64,000 nt of DNA from Rathayibacter caricis DSM 15933 (GTDB lineage: Bacteria; Actinomycetota; Actinomycetes; Actinomycetales; Microbacteriaceae): positions 2,914,001 to 2,978,000 of the forward strand of contig NZ_PZPL01000001.1 of assembly GCF_003044275.1 (NCBI RefSeq), written 5' to 3'. Below, in pieces: positions 28,028 to 35,945 of the stretch. A program made the translations under genes and the position numbers. The notes below the pieces were generated by a model, which had not been told where the DNA came from, searched no databases, and saw only the letters and a program-made list of their open reading frames with translations. How positions within the stretch are numbered: the stretch's first letter is position 1; each line of letters starts with the position of its first letter.

Positions 28028-28669
28028 CTATCGCGGAGCCGCGGTGCGGCCGTCGGGAGCGGCCCGGCCGACGACCGGGGCGAATCCGGCGCAGACCGGG
28101 GCGAGCGCCTCGTCGAGGTAGGGCACCAGCTCGCCGCGGGTGGGCCCCGCCGCCGCCCACGCCTGCACCGCGGCGACGGCCGCTCCGACGCTGGCGTAGG
28201 CGATGGCCCGGGAGAGGTGGGTCGGGAGCGGTCGCGCGGCCCGCTGCTCCACGAAGGCGGCCACGATCGCCGCCTGGCGCGCGAGCCGCGACAGGGCCGA
28301 CGCCTGCAGCTCGTGCACACTGCCGATCAGCGCGCTCTGGGTGAGCGCCCAGGGCACGGAGGAGGGGCCGAAGCCGGCGCCGACCGCCAGCAGCGCGTCG
28401 CGCAGCGCGTCCATCGCCGGCCGCTCCGGCGCCGTCGCCCCGAGTGCGGCGGGCAGCTCGGCCAGCCGGTCGTCGACGAGGACCCAGAAGACGTCGCTCT
28501 TGGACTCGAAGTAGTTGAAGAACGTGTTGCGCGAGACGCCGGCGCGCTGGGCGATCTGCTCCACGGTCGTGCCCGCGTAGCTCTGCTCCAGGAACAGGTC
28601 CAGCGCGGCGTCCTCGAGCATCGAGCGCGACGAGGCGCGCGGCCGTCCTCTGCTCGTCGCTCCCGCCAT
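28028..28669 (-). CDS. TetR-family transcriptional regulator
   Basis: The 213-residue regulator has an N-terminal TetR helix-turn-helix with the typical end SRNTFFNYFESKSDVFW (residues about 40-57), preceded by a basic RGRPRASSR tail. The rest is helical and Ala-rich, forming the ligand and dimer domain. Ligand and targets are unknown. The ATG at 28669 is preceded by AGGAG at 6 bases. It diverges from the ileS T-box leader with a very short spacer, so a self-repressing regulator bound there could also touch the ileS promoter. valS follows on the same strand about 90 bases away. Confidence 0.88.
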   Translation of the reverse strand: MAGATSRGRPRASSRSMLEDAALDLFLEQSYAGTTVEQIAQRAGVSRNTFFNYFESKSDVFWVLVDDRLAELPAALGATAPERPAMDALRDALLAVGAGFGPSSVPWALTQSALIGSVHELQASALSRLARQAAIVAAFVEQRAARPLPTHLSRAIAYASVGAAVAAVQAWAAAGPTRGELVPYLDEALAPVCAGFAPVVGRAAPDGRTAAPR

Positions 28670-28701
28670 GTGCGCTCCTGCTCCTCCCGCCCCCGACGCG
28701 C

Positions 28702-28707
28702 TACGAT
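28702..28707 (+). promoter_or_regulatory. -10 box of the ileS T-box transcript
   Basis: TACGAT lies 26 bases before the T-box specifier codon, so transcription would start near 28714 and give a leader of about 230 bases. Confidence 0.5.
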
Positions 28708-28713
28708 AGCCCT

Positions 28714-28946
28714 CAACGACTTCGACCCGGCCATCACCGGCGAGTCTCCGGAAGAACGGCGTCGGCTCCGGCCCCCGCCCAGTAGAACCGGACGGGTGCG
28801 GCCCGTGACAGCCGGTCGAGTGGGGACGTCTCCGAGGCAGCGCCGAGGGAGGTCCCAAGCGAGGTGGTACCGCGACCCCGGCCCGGGCTGACAGATCCGG
28901 GCGGGCCGTCCTCGTGCAGCCCAGCATCACTGCCAGGAGAACGCAC
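28714..28946 (+). promoter_or_regulatory. Ile T-box riboswitch, ultrashort stem I, translational type
   Basis: The leader holds the specifier ATC (28733-28735) in a short stem I, followed by ACCGGCGAG and CCGGAAGAACGG, as in other actinobacterial ileS leaders. The T-box bulge sequence GAGGTGGTACCGCG is at 28861-28874. Downstream, CCTCGTGCAG can pair with CTGCCAGG and would trap the AGGAG ribosome site (28935-28939). Uncharged tRNA-Ile would favour the T-box pairing and free it. No U-tract terminator precedes ileS, so control is most likely at translation. Confidence 0.85.
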
Positions 28947-31900
28947 GTGACCTATCCCTTGACCCCTCCCACCTCCGGCGACTCCGGATCCGCCTTCGGC
29001 CGCGGGGTGACCCCGTCGCCGCGCTTCCCCGAGATCGAGGAGGCCGTCCTCGCGCACTGGAAGGCCGACGACACCTTCCAGGAGTCGATCCGCTCGCGCG
29101 AGGGCTCTCCCGAGTGGGTGTTCTACGACGGACCGCCCTTCGCCAACGGCCTGCCGCACTACGGGCACCTGCTGACCGGGTACGCGAAGGACCTCTTCCC
29201 GCGCTTCCAGACCATGCGCGGCAAGCAGGTGCACCGCCGCTTCGGCTGGGACACCCACGGCCTGCCCGCCGAGCTCGAGGCCGAGCGGCAGCTGGGCATC
29301 ACCGACAAGTCCCAGATCGAGGAGATGGGCATCGCCGCGTTCAACGCCGCGGCGAAGGAGTCGGTGCTGCGCTACACGGGCGAGTGGCAGGACTACGTCA
29401 CCCGCCAGGCGCGCTGGGTCGACTTCGAGAACGACTACAAGACGCTCGACCCCTCCTTCATGGAGTCGGTCATCTGGGCGTTCAAGCAGCTCTACGACAA
29501 GGGCCTCGCCTACGAGGGCTACCGGGTGCTGCCCTACTGCTGGCGCGACCAGACCCCGCTCTCGAACCACGAGCTGCGGATGGACGACGACGTCTACAAG
29601 ATGCGCCAGGACCAGACGGTGACGGTCACGTTCCCGCTGGTCGGCGAGACGGCGGAGGCGCTGAACCTGACCGCCGTGCGCGCGCTCGCCTGGACGACGA
29701 CTCCCTGGACCCTGCCGACCAACGCCGCGCTGGCCGTCGGCCCCGACATCGAGTACGCCGTGCTCGCCTCGGGCCCGAACGGCGCCGCCGACGGGAAGGG
29801 CGAGCCGGAGGAGCGCGAGCTCTCGGCCGAGTACCTCCTCGCCATCGACCAGGTCGGCGCGTACGCGAAGGACCTGGGCTACGACGACGCGGAGTCCGCG
29901 CGCGCCGCCGTCTCGCGCACCCTCCGCGGTCGCGAGCTCGAGGGCGTCAGCTACGACCGCCTCTGGGACCACTACGCCGACACCGAGACCTGGGGCACGC
30001 AGAACGCGTGGCGCATCCTGGTCGCCGACTACGTGACGACGAGCGAGGGCACGGGCATCGTGCACCAGGCCCCCGCCTATGGCGAGGACGACCAGAAGGT
30101 CTGCGAGGCCGCAGGCATCCCGGTCATCATCTCCGTCGACGACGGCGGCCGCTTCCTCCCGCAGATCGCCGAGGTGGCCGGCCTGCAGGTGTTCGAGGCG
30201 AACAAGCCCCTCACGCAGCTGCTCAAGGCGCAGCACCGGCTCCTCCGTCAGGCCAGCTACGAGCACTCGTACCCGCACTGCTGGCGCTGCCGGAACCCGC
30301 TGATCTACAAGGCGGTCTCGAGCTGGTTCGTGCGCGTCACCGCGTTCCGCGACCGTATGGAGGAACTCAACCAGGAGATCACCTGGGTCCCCGAGAACGT
30401 GAAGGACGGCCAGTTCGGCAAGTGGCTCTCGGGCGCGCGCGACTGGTCGATCAGCCGGAACCGCTACTTCGGCTCGCCGATCCCGGTGTGGAAGAGCGAC
30501 GACCCCGACTACCCGCGCATGGACGTGTACGGCTCGCTCGACGAGCTCGAGCGCGACTTCGGCGTGCGCCCGGAGGACCTGCACCGCCCCTTCATCGACG
30601 AGCTCACGCGGCCGAATCCCGACGACCCGACCGGGCGCTCGACGATGCGCCGCATCACCGACGTCCTCGACGTCTGGTTCGACTCGGGCTCCATGCCGTT
30701 CGCGCAGGTGCACTACCCGTTCGAGAACGCGGACTGGTTCGACTCGCACAACCCCGCCGACTTCATCGTCGAGTACATCGGGCAGACGCGCGGCTGGTTC
30801 TACACGCTGCACGTGCTCTCGACCGCGCTCTTCGACCGGCCGGCGTTCCGCAACGTCGTCAGTCACGGCATCGTCCTCGGCAACGACGGCCAGAAGATGT
30901 CGAAGTCGCTGCGCAACTACCCGGACGTCGCCGAGGTCTTCGACCGCGACGGCTCCGACGCGATGCGCTGGTTCCTGATGTCGAGCCCGGTGCTGCGCGG
31001 CGGCAACCTGGTCGTCACCGAGGAGGGGATCCGCGAGGGCGTGCGCCAGGTGCTGCTGCCGCTCTGGAACACCTGGTACTTCTTCTCGCTCTACGCCAAC
31101 GCCTCCGGCGAGGACGGCTACGAGGCGCGCCGCCGCACCGACTCCGGGGACGTCCTCGACCGGTACCTGCTCGCCAAGACCCACGACCTGATCGAGACCG
31201 TCACCGGGCACCTCGAGGCGCTCGACTCGACCCTCGCCGCGGCCGCGCTGCGCGACTTCGCCGACGTCCTCACCAACTGGTACGTGCGCCGCTCCCGCGA
31301 CCGCTTCTGGCAGGGTGCCGACGCGGACGGCCGGGGCGCGGAGGCGTTCGACACGCTGTACACCGTCCTCGAGACGGTGACGCGCGTCGCCGCTCCGCTG
31401 CTCCCGCTGATCTCGGAGGAGATCTGGCGGGGACTGACCGGCGGGCGCAGCGTGCACCTGACCGACTGGCCCACCGCCGACGAGTTCCCGGTCGACGAGG
31501 CCCTCGTCCACGCGATGGACGCCGTGCGCGGCATCTCGTCGACGGCGCTCTCGCTCCGCAAGCAGGCGGGACTGCGCGTGCGCCTGCCGCTCGCGCGCCT
31601 CACCGTGGTCGTCGCGGACGCCGACGAGCTCGCGCCGTTCGAGGCGATCCTGCGCGACGAGCTGAACGTGAAGGAGGTGACCCTCGTGCCGCTCGTCGAG
31701 ACGAGCGCGTCCGACTACGGAGTCACCTCCCGCCTGGCCGTCAACGCCCGTGCCGCCGGACCGCGGCTCGGACGCGGCGTGCAGACGGTCATCAAGGCCG
31801 CGAAGGCGGGCGACTGGAGCGAGGTCGACGGAGTCGTGACCGCGGGCGGCGTCGAGCTGGCCGAGGGGGAGTACGAGCTCACGCTCGAGGTCGGGGGAGC

Positions 31901-32264
31901 GGGCGCCGACGACCGCGCCATCGCGCTCCTCCCGCGCGGAGGGTTCGTCCTCCTCGACACCGCCACCACGCCCGAGCTCGAGGCCGAGGGGCTCGCCCGC
32001 GATCTCATCCGCGCCGTGCAGGACGCCCGCAAGGGAGCCGGTCTCGACGTGAGCGACCGCATCGTGCTCGACGTGATGCTCGACGAGGTCAGCCTCGGCG
32101 CGCTCGAGCCGCACGCGACCTGGATCGCCGAGGAGACCCTCGCGACCGGGTTCGCCTTCACCCCGCTGACCATCGCCCTCGAGGGCGGCGAGGGGGCCGT
32201 CGCCTTCGGTCCCGCCGGCACCGCCATCATCCGCGTCGAGAAGGTCGAGGCCGCCGATGTCTGA
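28947..32264 (+). CDS. ileS: Isoleucyl-tRNA synthetase, eukaryote-like (IleRS2) type
   Basis: The 1105-residue class I synthetase is of the long form. Its HIGH motif reads HYGH (residues 71-74) in [14 protein letters not shown], followed by [12 protein letters not shown], and the second motif is KMSKS (650-654). These features mark the eukaryote-like type 2 IleRS found in mycobacteria and other actinobacteria, which is known for low sensitivity to mupirocin. The connective peptide is expected to edit Val-tRNA-Ile. The GTG at 28947 follows AGGAG, which the T-box sequesters. folC overlaps the stop by 8 bases. Confidence 0.95.
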   Translation: MTYPLTPPTSGDSGSAFGRGVTPSPRFPEIEEAVLAHWKADDTFQESIRSREGSPEWVFYDGPPFANGLPHYGHLLTGYAKDLFPRFQTMRGKQVHRRFGWDTHGLPAELEAERQLGITDKSQIEEMGIAAFNAAAKESVLRYTGEWQDYVTRQARWVDFENDYKTLDPSFMESVIWAFKQLYDKGLAYEGYRVLPYCWRDQTPLSNHELRMDDDVYKMRQDQTVTVTFPLVGETAEALNLTAVRALAWTTTPWTLPTNAALAVGPDIEYAVLASGPNGAADGKGEPEERELSAEYLLAIDQVGAYAKDLGYDDAESARAAVSRTLRGRELEGVSYDRLWDHYADTETWGTQNAWRILVADYVTTSEGTGIVHQAPAYGEDDQKVCEAAGIPVIISVDDGGRFLPQIAEVAGLQVFEANKPLTQLLKAQHRLLRQASYEHSYPHCWRCRNPLIYKAVSSWFVRVTAFRDRMEELNQEITWVPENVKDGQFGKWLSGARDWSISRNRYFGSPIPVWKSDDPDYPRMDVYGSLDELERDFGVRPEDLHRPFIDELTRPNPDDPTGRSTMRRITDVLDVWFDSGSMPFAQVHYPFENADWFDSHNPADFIVEYIGQTRGWFYTLHVLSTALFDRPAFRNVVSHGIVLGNDGQKMSKSLRNYPDVAEVFDRDGSDAMRWFLMSSPVLRGGNLVVTEEGIREGVRQVLLPLWNTWYFFSLYANASGEDGYEARRRTDSGDVLDRYLLAKTHDLIETVTGHLEALDSTLAAAALRDFADVLTNWYVRRSRDRFWQGADADGRGAEAFDTLYTVLETVTRVAAPLLPLISEEIWRGLTGGRSVHLTDWPTADEFPVDEALVHAMDAVRGISSTALSLRKQAGLRVRLPLARLTVVVADADELAPFEAILRDELNVKEVTLVPLVETSASDYGVTSRLAVNARAAGPRLGRGVQTVIKAAKAGDWSEVDGVVTAGGVELAEGEYELTLEVGGAGADDRAIALLPRGGFVLLDTATTPELEAEGLARDLIRAVQDARKGAGLDVSDRIVLDVMLDEVSLGALEPHATWIAEETLATGFAFTPLTIALEGGEGAVAFGPAGTAIIRVEKVEAADV

Positions 32265-33627
32265 TCCCCTCGAGAACGACGCCGACCGGGCGGCGGCCGA
32301 CGCCGTCTACGCGACCCTGCTCGAGCGCCTGGGCGAGTCGAACGTCCGCCCGAGGCTCGCCCCGACGCGACGCGCCGTCGAGATACTCGGCGACCCGCAG
32401 CGGGCCTACCCGGTGATCCAGGTGGCCGGCACGAACGGCAAGACCTCCACGAGCCGGATGATCGAGAGCCTCCTGCGGGCCCACGGCCTGCGCGTCGGGC
32501 TGTTCACGAGCCCGCACCTCGAGCGCTTCAACGAGCGCATCGTCATCGACGGCGAGCCCATCTCGGACGAGAGCCTCGTCGCGAACTGGCAGGACGTCGA
32601 GCCCTACATCCGCATGACCGACGCCGAGCTCGCCGAGCAGGACGAGCCGCCGCTCTCCTTCTTCGAGGTCATCACCGTGCTCGCGTACGCGGCCTTCGCC
32701 GACGCGCCGGTCGACGTGGCCGTCATCGAGGTCGGGATGGGCGGCGAGTGGGACTCGACGAACGTCGCCGACGCGCAGGTGGCCGTCTTCACGCCGATCG
32801 CGCTCGACCACACGGACCGCCTCGGCTCGACGATCGACGAGATCGCGCGCACCAAGTCGGGCATCGTGAAGCCGCTGGCCGCCGTGGTGTCGGCGAAGCA
32901 GACCCCCGAAGCGGAGGCGGTGCTGCGGCACGCGGCCGAGGCCACCGAGTCCTCCATCGCCTTCGAGGGCTCGGAGTTCGACGTCACCTCGACCACCGTC
33001 GCCGTCGGCGGCCAACTGGTCTCGGTCCGCGGTCTCGCGACCTCCTACGACCAGCTCCTGCTGCCCTTCTTCGGCGACCACCAGGCCGAGAACGCCGCCG
33101 TCGCCATCGCCGCGGTCGAGACGTTCATCGGAGGCGGCACCCAGGAGCTGACCGGCGACGTCCTCGACGAGGGGCTCGCGGCCGCGACCTCCCCGGGGCG
33201 TCTCCAGGTGGTCGGCAACTCCCCGCGCACCCTCGTCGACGCCGCGCACAACCCGCACGGCGCCGCCTCGCTCGCTGCAGCGCTCGGCCGCTACTTCGAC
33301 TTCGACCGTGTCACCGCGGTCGTCGGCGTGCTCGCCGAGAAGGACGCCGAGGGCATCCTCCGCGCGCTCCTGCCGGTCGTGGACGAGCTCATCGTGACCC
33401 GCGCGCCGAGCGATCGCGCCCTCGCGGCCGACGACCTCGCGGCACTCGCGCGCACCGTGTTCCCGGAGGAGTCGGTGCACGTCGCCGAGGACACCGCAGC
33501 AGCGCTGACCGCGGGCCGCCTGCTCGCGGCGCGTACCGACAAGGGCGCCCTCGTGATCACAGGGTCGATCACTCTCGTCGGGCGCGCGATCACCGTCGCC
33601 CGCGACGAGAACTGGCAGGGCTCGTGA
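32257..33627 (+). CDS. folC: Folylpolyglutamate synthase / dihydrofolate synthase
   Basis: The 456-residue Mur-ligase-type enzyme adds glutamate to dihydropteroate and to folates. The P-loop is [13 protein letters not shown] (residues about 54-66), followed by [14 protein letters not shown], the omega-loop region, and LDHTDRLG. The C-terminal Mur domain has VDAAHNPHG. The ATG at 32257 lies inside the ileS end, and its own stop overlaps the next start (GTGA), so ileS, folC, the DUF4233-like gene and ndk form one tightly packed operon that the ileS T-box promoter can feed. Confidence 0.94.
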   Translation: MSDPLENDADRAAADAVYATLLERLGESNVRPRLAPTRRAVEILGDPQRAYPVIQVAGTNGKTSTSRMIESLLRAHGLRVGLFTSPHLERFNERIVIDGEPISDESLVANWQDVEPYIRMTDAELAEQDEPPLSFFEVITVLAYAAFADAPVDVAVIEVGMGGEWDSTNVADAQVAVFTPIALDHTDRLGSTIDEIARTKSGIVKPLAAVVSAKQTPEAEAVLRHAAEATESSIAFEGSEFDVTSTTVAVGGQLVSVRGLATSYDQLLLPFFGDHQAENAAVAIAAVETFIGGGTQELTGDVLDEGLAAATSPGRLQVVGNSPRTLVDAAHNPHGAASLAAALGRYFDFDRVTAVVGVLAEKDAEGILRALLPVVDELIVTRAPSDRALAADDLAALARTVFPEESVHVAEDTAAALTAGRLLAARTDKGALVITGSITLVGRAITVARDENWQGS

Positions 33628-34016
33628 GAGCCGGGCGCCCGCGCCGGGCGAGGACCGTCCGCGAGAGCCTCGCGTCGATCGTCCTCGGCTTCGAGGTCGT
33701 CATCGTGTTCCTCGCGACCCTCGTGGGCTTCGGCCTGAAGGTCGCCGATCCGGTGGTCGTGCTGGTCGGCGGGGGAGTGCTCTGCCTCGCGATGCTGGCG
33801 ACGCTCCGCCTCCTCGACCGCCCGCTCGGCATCCGGATCGGCTGGGTGCTGCAGTTCGTTATCGTTGCCTCGGGTCTGCTCGTCCCGATCATGTTCGTCA
33901 TCGGCGCGGCCTTCGTCGCCCTCTGGACGTACTGCATCGTGACGGGCACCCGCCTCGACTCCCAGGCCGGCCCTCCGGCGGCCGGGACCACCGACCCCAT
34001 CGAAGGAGACCGCTGA
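33624..34016 (+). CDS. DUF4233-like small membrane protein
   Basis: The 130-residue protein has a basic N-terminus ([11 protein letters not shown]) and three or four hydrophobic helices, the last containing IGAAFVALWTYCIV, then a hydrophilic tail. It fits the DUF4233 family, which in actinobacteria is regularly placed between folC and ndk. Function is unknown. The GTG start overlaps the folC stop (GTGA), and ndk starts 3 bases after its own stop, so it is co-translated with both. Confidence 0.85.
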   Translation: MRAGRPRRARTVRESLASIVLGFEVVIVFLATLVGFGLKVADPVVVLVGGGVLCLAMLATLRLLDRPLGIRIGWVLQFVIVASGLLVPIMFVIGAAFVALWTYCIVTGTRLDSQAGPPAAGTTDPIEGDR

Positions 34017-34019
34017 ACC

Positions 34020-34436
34020 ATGGCCATCCAGGAGACCCTCGTCCTCGTCAAGCCCGACGGAGTCGCGCGCAACCTCACCGGCGAGATCCTCCGCCGCATC
34101 GAGGCGAAGGGCTACTCGCTCGTCGACATCAAGCTCGTGGAGGCCGACCGCGACCTCCTCGGCGCCCACTACGCCGAGCACGAGGGCAAGCCGTTCTACG
34201 AGCCGCTCGTGGAGTTCATGGAGAGCGGTCCGATCGTCGCGATCCGCATCGCCGGCGACCGAGTCATCGAGGGCTTCCGCTCCCTCGCCGGAACGACCGA
34301 CCCGACGACCGCGGCGCCCGGCACCATCCGCGGCGACCTCGGCCGCGACTGGGGCCTCAAGGTGCAGCAGAACCTCGTCCACGGCTCCGACTCCGTCGAA
34401 TCCGCGGAGCGCGAGCTCTCCCTCTGGTTCTCCTGA
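34020..34436 (+). CDS. ndk: Nucleoside diphosphate kinase
   Basis: The 138-residue enzyme moves the gamma-phosphate between nucleoside di- and triphosphates through a phospho-His. The active-site motif is NLVHGSDS and the N-terminal TLVLVKPDGV is standard. The length is typical. AAGGAG precedes the ATG within the tail of the DUF4233-like gene. It is the last gene of the ileS operon; several hairpins follow. Confidence 0.96.
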   Translation: MAIQETLVLVKPDGVARNLTGEILRRIEAKGYSLVDIKLVEADRDLLGAHYAEHEGKPFYEPLVEFMESGPIVAIRIAGDRVIEGFRSLAGTTDPTTAAPGTIRGDLGRDWGLKVQQNLVHGSDSVESAERELSLWFS

Positions 34437-34470
34437 CGGAGAACCGCCGCGGGAGCTCGCGCTCCGCGGT

Positions 34471-34492
34471 GTTCCGCGGTGAACCGCGGAAC
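34471..34492 (+). terminator. Hairpin after ndk, possible terminator
   Basis: GTTCCGCGGT and ACCGCGGAAC are perfect arms with a 2-base centre, embedded in four repeats of CCGCGG. No T-run follows, so it may instead stabilise the 3' end of the ndk message. Confidence 0.45.
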
Positions 34493-34547
34493 CGCGGTCG
34501 GCTCGCGTAGGCGGTCCCGATCCGCAGAGCGTCGCGACTCCGGCGAC

Positions 34548-34573
34548 GGGAAAGCGCTCGAACGCGCTTTCCC
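34548..34573. repeat. Inverted repeat in the ndk-VKOR gap
   Basis: GGGAAAGCG and CGCTTTCCC form a perfect 9 bp stem with an 8-base loop. Its role is unknown. Confidence 0.4.
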
Positions 34574-34608
34574 GGATACGCCTCGCGGTGTTCGGCGATC
34601 CGGTGACG

Positions 34609-34635
34609 GGCACCTCGGGATCTTCCCGGGGTGCC
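34609..34635 (+). terminator. Intrinsic terminator in the ndk-VKOR gap
   Basis: GGCACCTCGGGA and TCCCGGGGTGCC pair with one mismatch around a 3-base loop, followed by TTTCTCT. This is the most terminator-like hairpin downstream of ndk, though 170 bases from its stop. Confidence 0.6.
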
Positions 34636-34713
34636 TTTCTCTGTCCGTGTCGTCGGGTGGTCCGCGCGTTCCGCGACGGAGGGCGCCCTGCACGAGGAGC
34701 CTCCCGCCGGCCC

Positions 34714-34925
34714 TTGCTGATCGAGGAGCCCGCGCAGGCGGCGTATCGAGCGGAGGGGGCGCCTTCGGTGCCAACGCGGGGGGGAAGAGACGGATGTTCT
34801 GGGGGACGTGGGTCTCGATACGCCCCTTCGGGGCTACTCGACCAGCAAGGAGGCGGGGGTCTCCTCCCAGTAGATCCACGTCGTGCCCGCTGATCGAGTA
34901 GCCCGCGCAGCGGGCGTATCGAGAT
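34714..34925. repeat. Three copies of a REP-like palindromic element
   Basis: Copies lie at 34714-34750 (plus), 34812-34849 (inverted) and 34889-34925 (plus). The shared core is TGATCGAGTAGCCC...GGGCGTATCGAGA: a conserved left end, a variable GC-rich palindromic centre (CGCGCAGCG or CGAAGGGG) and a conserved right end. The first copy has drifted. The whole 34437-34969 gap shows no believable gene. Confidence 0.75.
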
Positions 34926-34969
34926 CCACGTGCTCCAGGAGGAGTGCTGCCGTCAGCGCCTGAGCAGCC

Positions 34970-35569
34970 TCACAGGTACGAGAGCACATCCAGACGGAGC
35001 TGCGCGATCACCGCGATCGCGAGGTAGCAGAGCAGCGTGATGAACGGGATCCAGCCGTAGGCGGCTCCCGCGAAGCGCCGCACCGCGGCCGGGACCGGGA
35101 ACACGCCCTCGCGCAGGTTCCGCAGGGTCACGAGCCAGAAGCCCGGGATCACGACCGCCCAGGTGAGCATGCACCACGGGCAGAGCGTGCCGAGGAGGAA
35201 GACGCTCTGCGTGATCAGCCAGATCACGAAGCCCAGGGCGAAGACGAAGCCCAGGTTGAAGACCGCCCAGAACCAGCGGTCGAAGCGCGCCCCGGCCAGC
35301 AGCCCGGCCCCGACCACGATCGGCGCGATCCAGGCGGCCACCCCGATCAGCGGATTCGGGAAGCCGAAGACGGCTCCCTGGGGCGAGTCGAGGTTCGCGC
35401 TGCACTGCACGAGGATGCTGAAGTCGCACCCCAGTCCCGTCGACGGATCGGTCAGCGCCGCGAACTTGTCGAGCGTCAGCGCGAAGGCCGCGATCCACCC
35501 CGTGATCCCCAGGACGACCAGCAGTGCGGCGAACAGGATCGGGCGTCGAAGGGCGGGGGCGTCGGACAC
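34970..35569 (-). CDS. Vitamin K epoxide reductase (VKOR) family membrane protein
   Basis: The 199-residue protein has about five membrane helices. It carries the quinone-linked redox motif CPWC (GTLCPWCMLTW) and the loop cysteine pair in LGCDFSILVQC, the four cysteines of bacterial VKOR, which re-oxidises DsbA-like proteins in the envelope and passes electrons to quinone. No thioredoxin domain is fused, so its DsbA partner is elsewhere. The start is a GTG at 35569 with a GATAAT box exactly 6 bases before it and no ribosome site: a leaderless gene, transcribed divergently from rne. Confidence 0.9.
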   Translation of the reverse strand: MSDAPALRRPILFAALLVVLGITGWIAAFALTLDKFAALTDPSTGLGCDFSILVQCSANLDSPQGAVFGFPNPLIGVAAWIAPIVVGAGLLAGARFDRWFWAVFNLGFVFALGFVIWLITQSVFLLGTLCPWCMLTWAVVIPGFWLVTLRNLREGVFPVPAAVRRFAGAAYGWIPFITLLCYLAIAVIAQLRLDVLSYL

Positions 35570-35574
35570 CGGGG

Positions 35575-35621
35575 GATTATCGCACGGGCCGAATCGGCGC
35601 CTCTGGGAATGCGTGCGATAA
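35575..35621. promoter_or_regulatory. Mirror-image divergent promoters of the VKOR gene and rne
   Basis: GATTATCGCACG (35575-35586) and CGTGCGATAATC (35610-35621) are a perfect 12 bp inverted repeat. Each arm contains a GATAAT -10 box pointing outward, one for the VKOR gene on the minus strand and one for rne on the plus strand. Identical sequence suggests a shared regulator or matched promoter strength. Confidence 0.6.
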
Positions 35622-35945
35622 TCGGAGCCGTCGGTCCGGAAGATCCCGCGCCGGCACCAGAAGGTTTACCGGGCGAACACCGGGCCACAGGAGATCGACC
35701 GCGTTCCGCGAATGGACGCGACGGGTCACCCGCTCCACCACGACGCGACCGACGGTCGCAGCGAGACGGAGCACGTGTCGGATAGTCAGTTCCGAGAACG
35801 AAGCTGCACCCGGAGTCCTGCGCCACGTGAGCGACCGGATCGGGGGAGCGGAAGGATTCGCGACGGGCCCCACGCGGCCCCTCGCACGAGGAGAGATCCG
35901 GGTAGGAAGGCGCGGCGGACGACCCGGCCGAGGAGTGCACCAGGA
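35622..35945 (+). promoter_or_regulatory. Long 5' leader of rne
   Basis: From the GATAAT box the rne message would begin near 35627, about 320 bases before the chosen ATG. The leader contains several GC-rich inverted stretches. In E. coli the ~360-base rne leader lets RNase E degrade its own message; a similar role here is inference. The in-frame extension to 35712 is not believed to be coding. Confidence 0.45.

Noticed and set aside
27936..28160. Upstream extension of valS
   Set aside because: Arg/Gly/Pro-rich translation overlapping the TetR gene; the ATG at 27935 has a ribosome site and starts the conserved region.
28734..32114. Minus-strand frame of 1126 codons opposite ileS
   Set aside because: Antisense shadow of ileS; translation is Val/Glu/Arg-rich without domain features.
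34479..34901. Reading frames in the ndk-VKOR gap
   Set aside because: They run through palindromes and REP-like copies, with no ribosome site and non-coding composition.
34714..34925. CRISPR array
   Set aside because: The copies are in both orientations with irregular spacing and variable centres, and no cas genes are present.
35712..35945. N-terminal extension of rne
   Set aside because: The extra 78 codons are unlike the family, and a good ribosome site stands before 35946; treated as leader.
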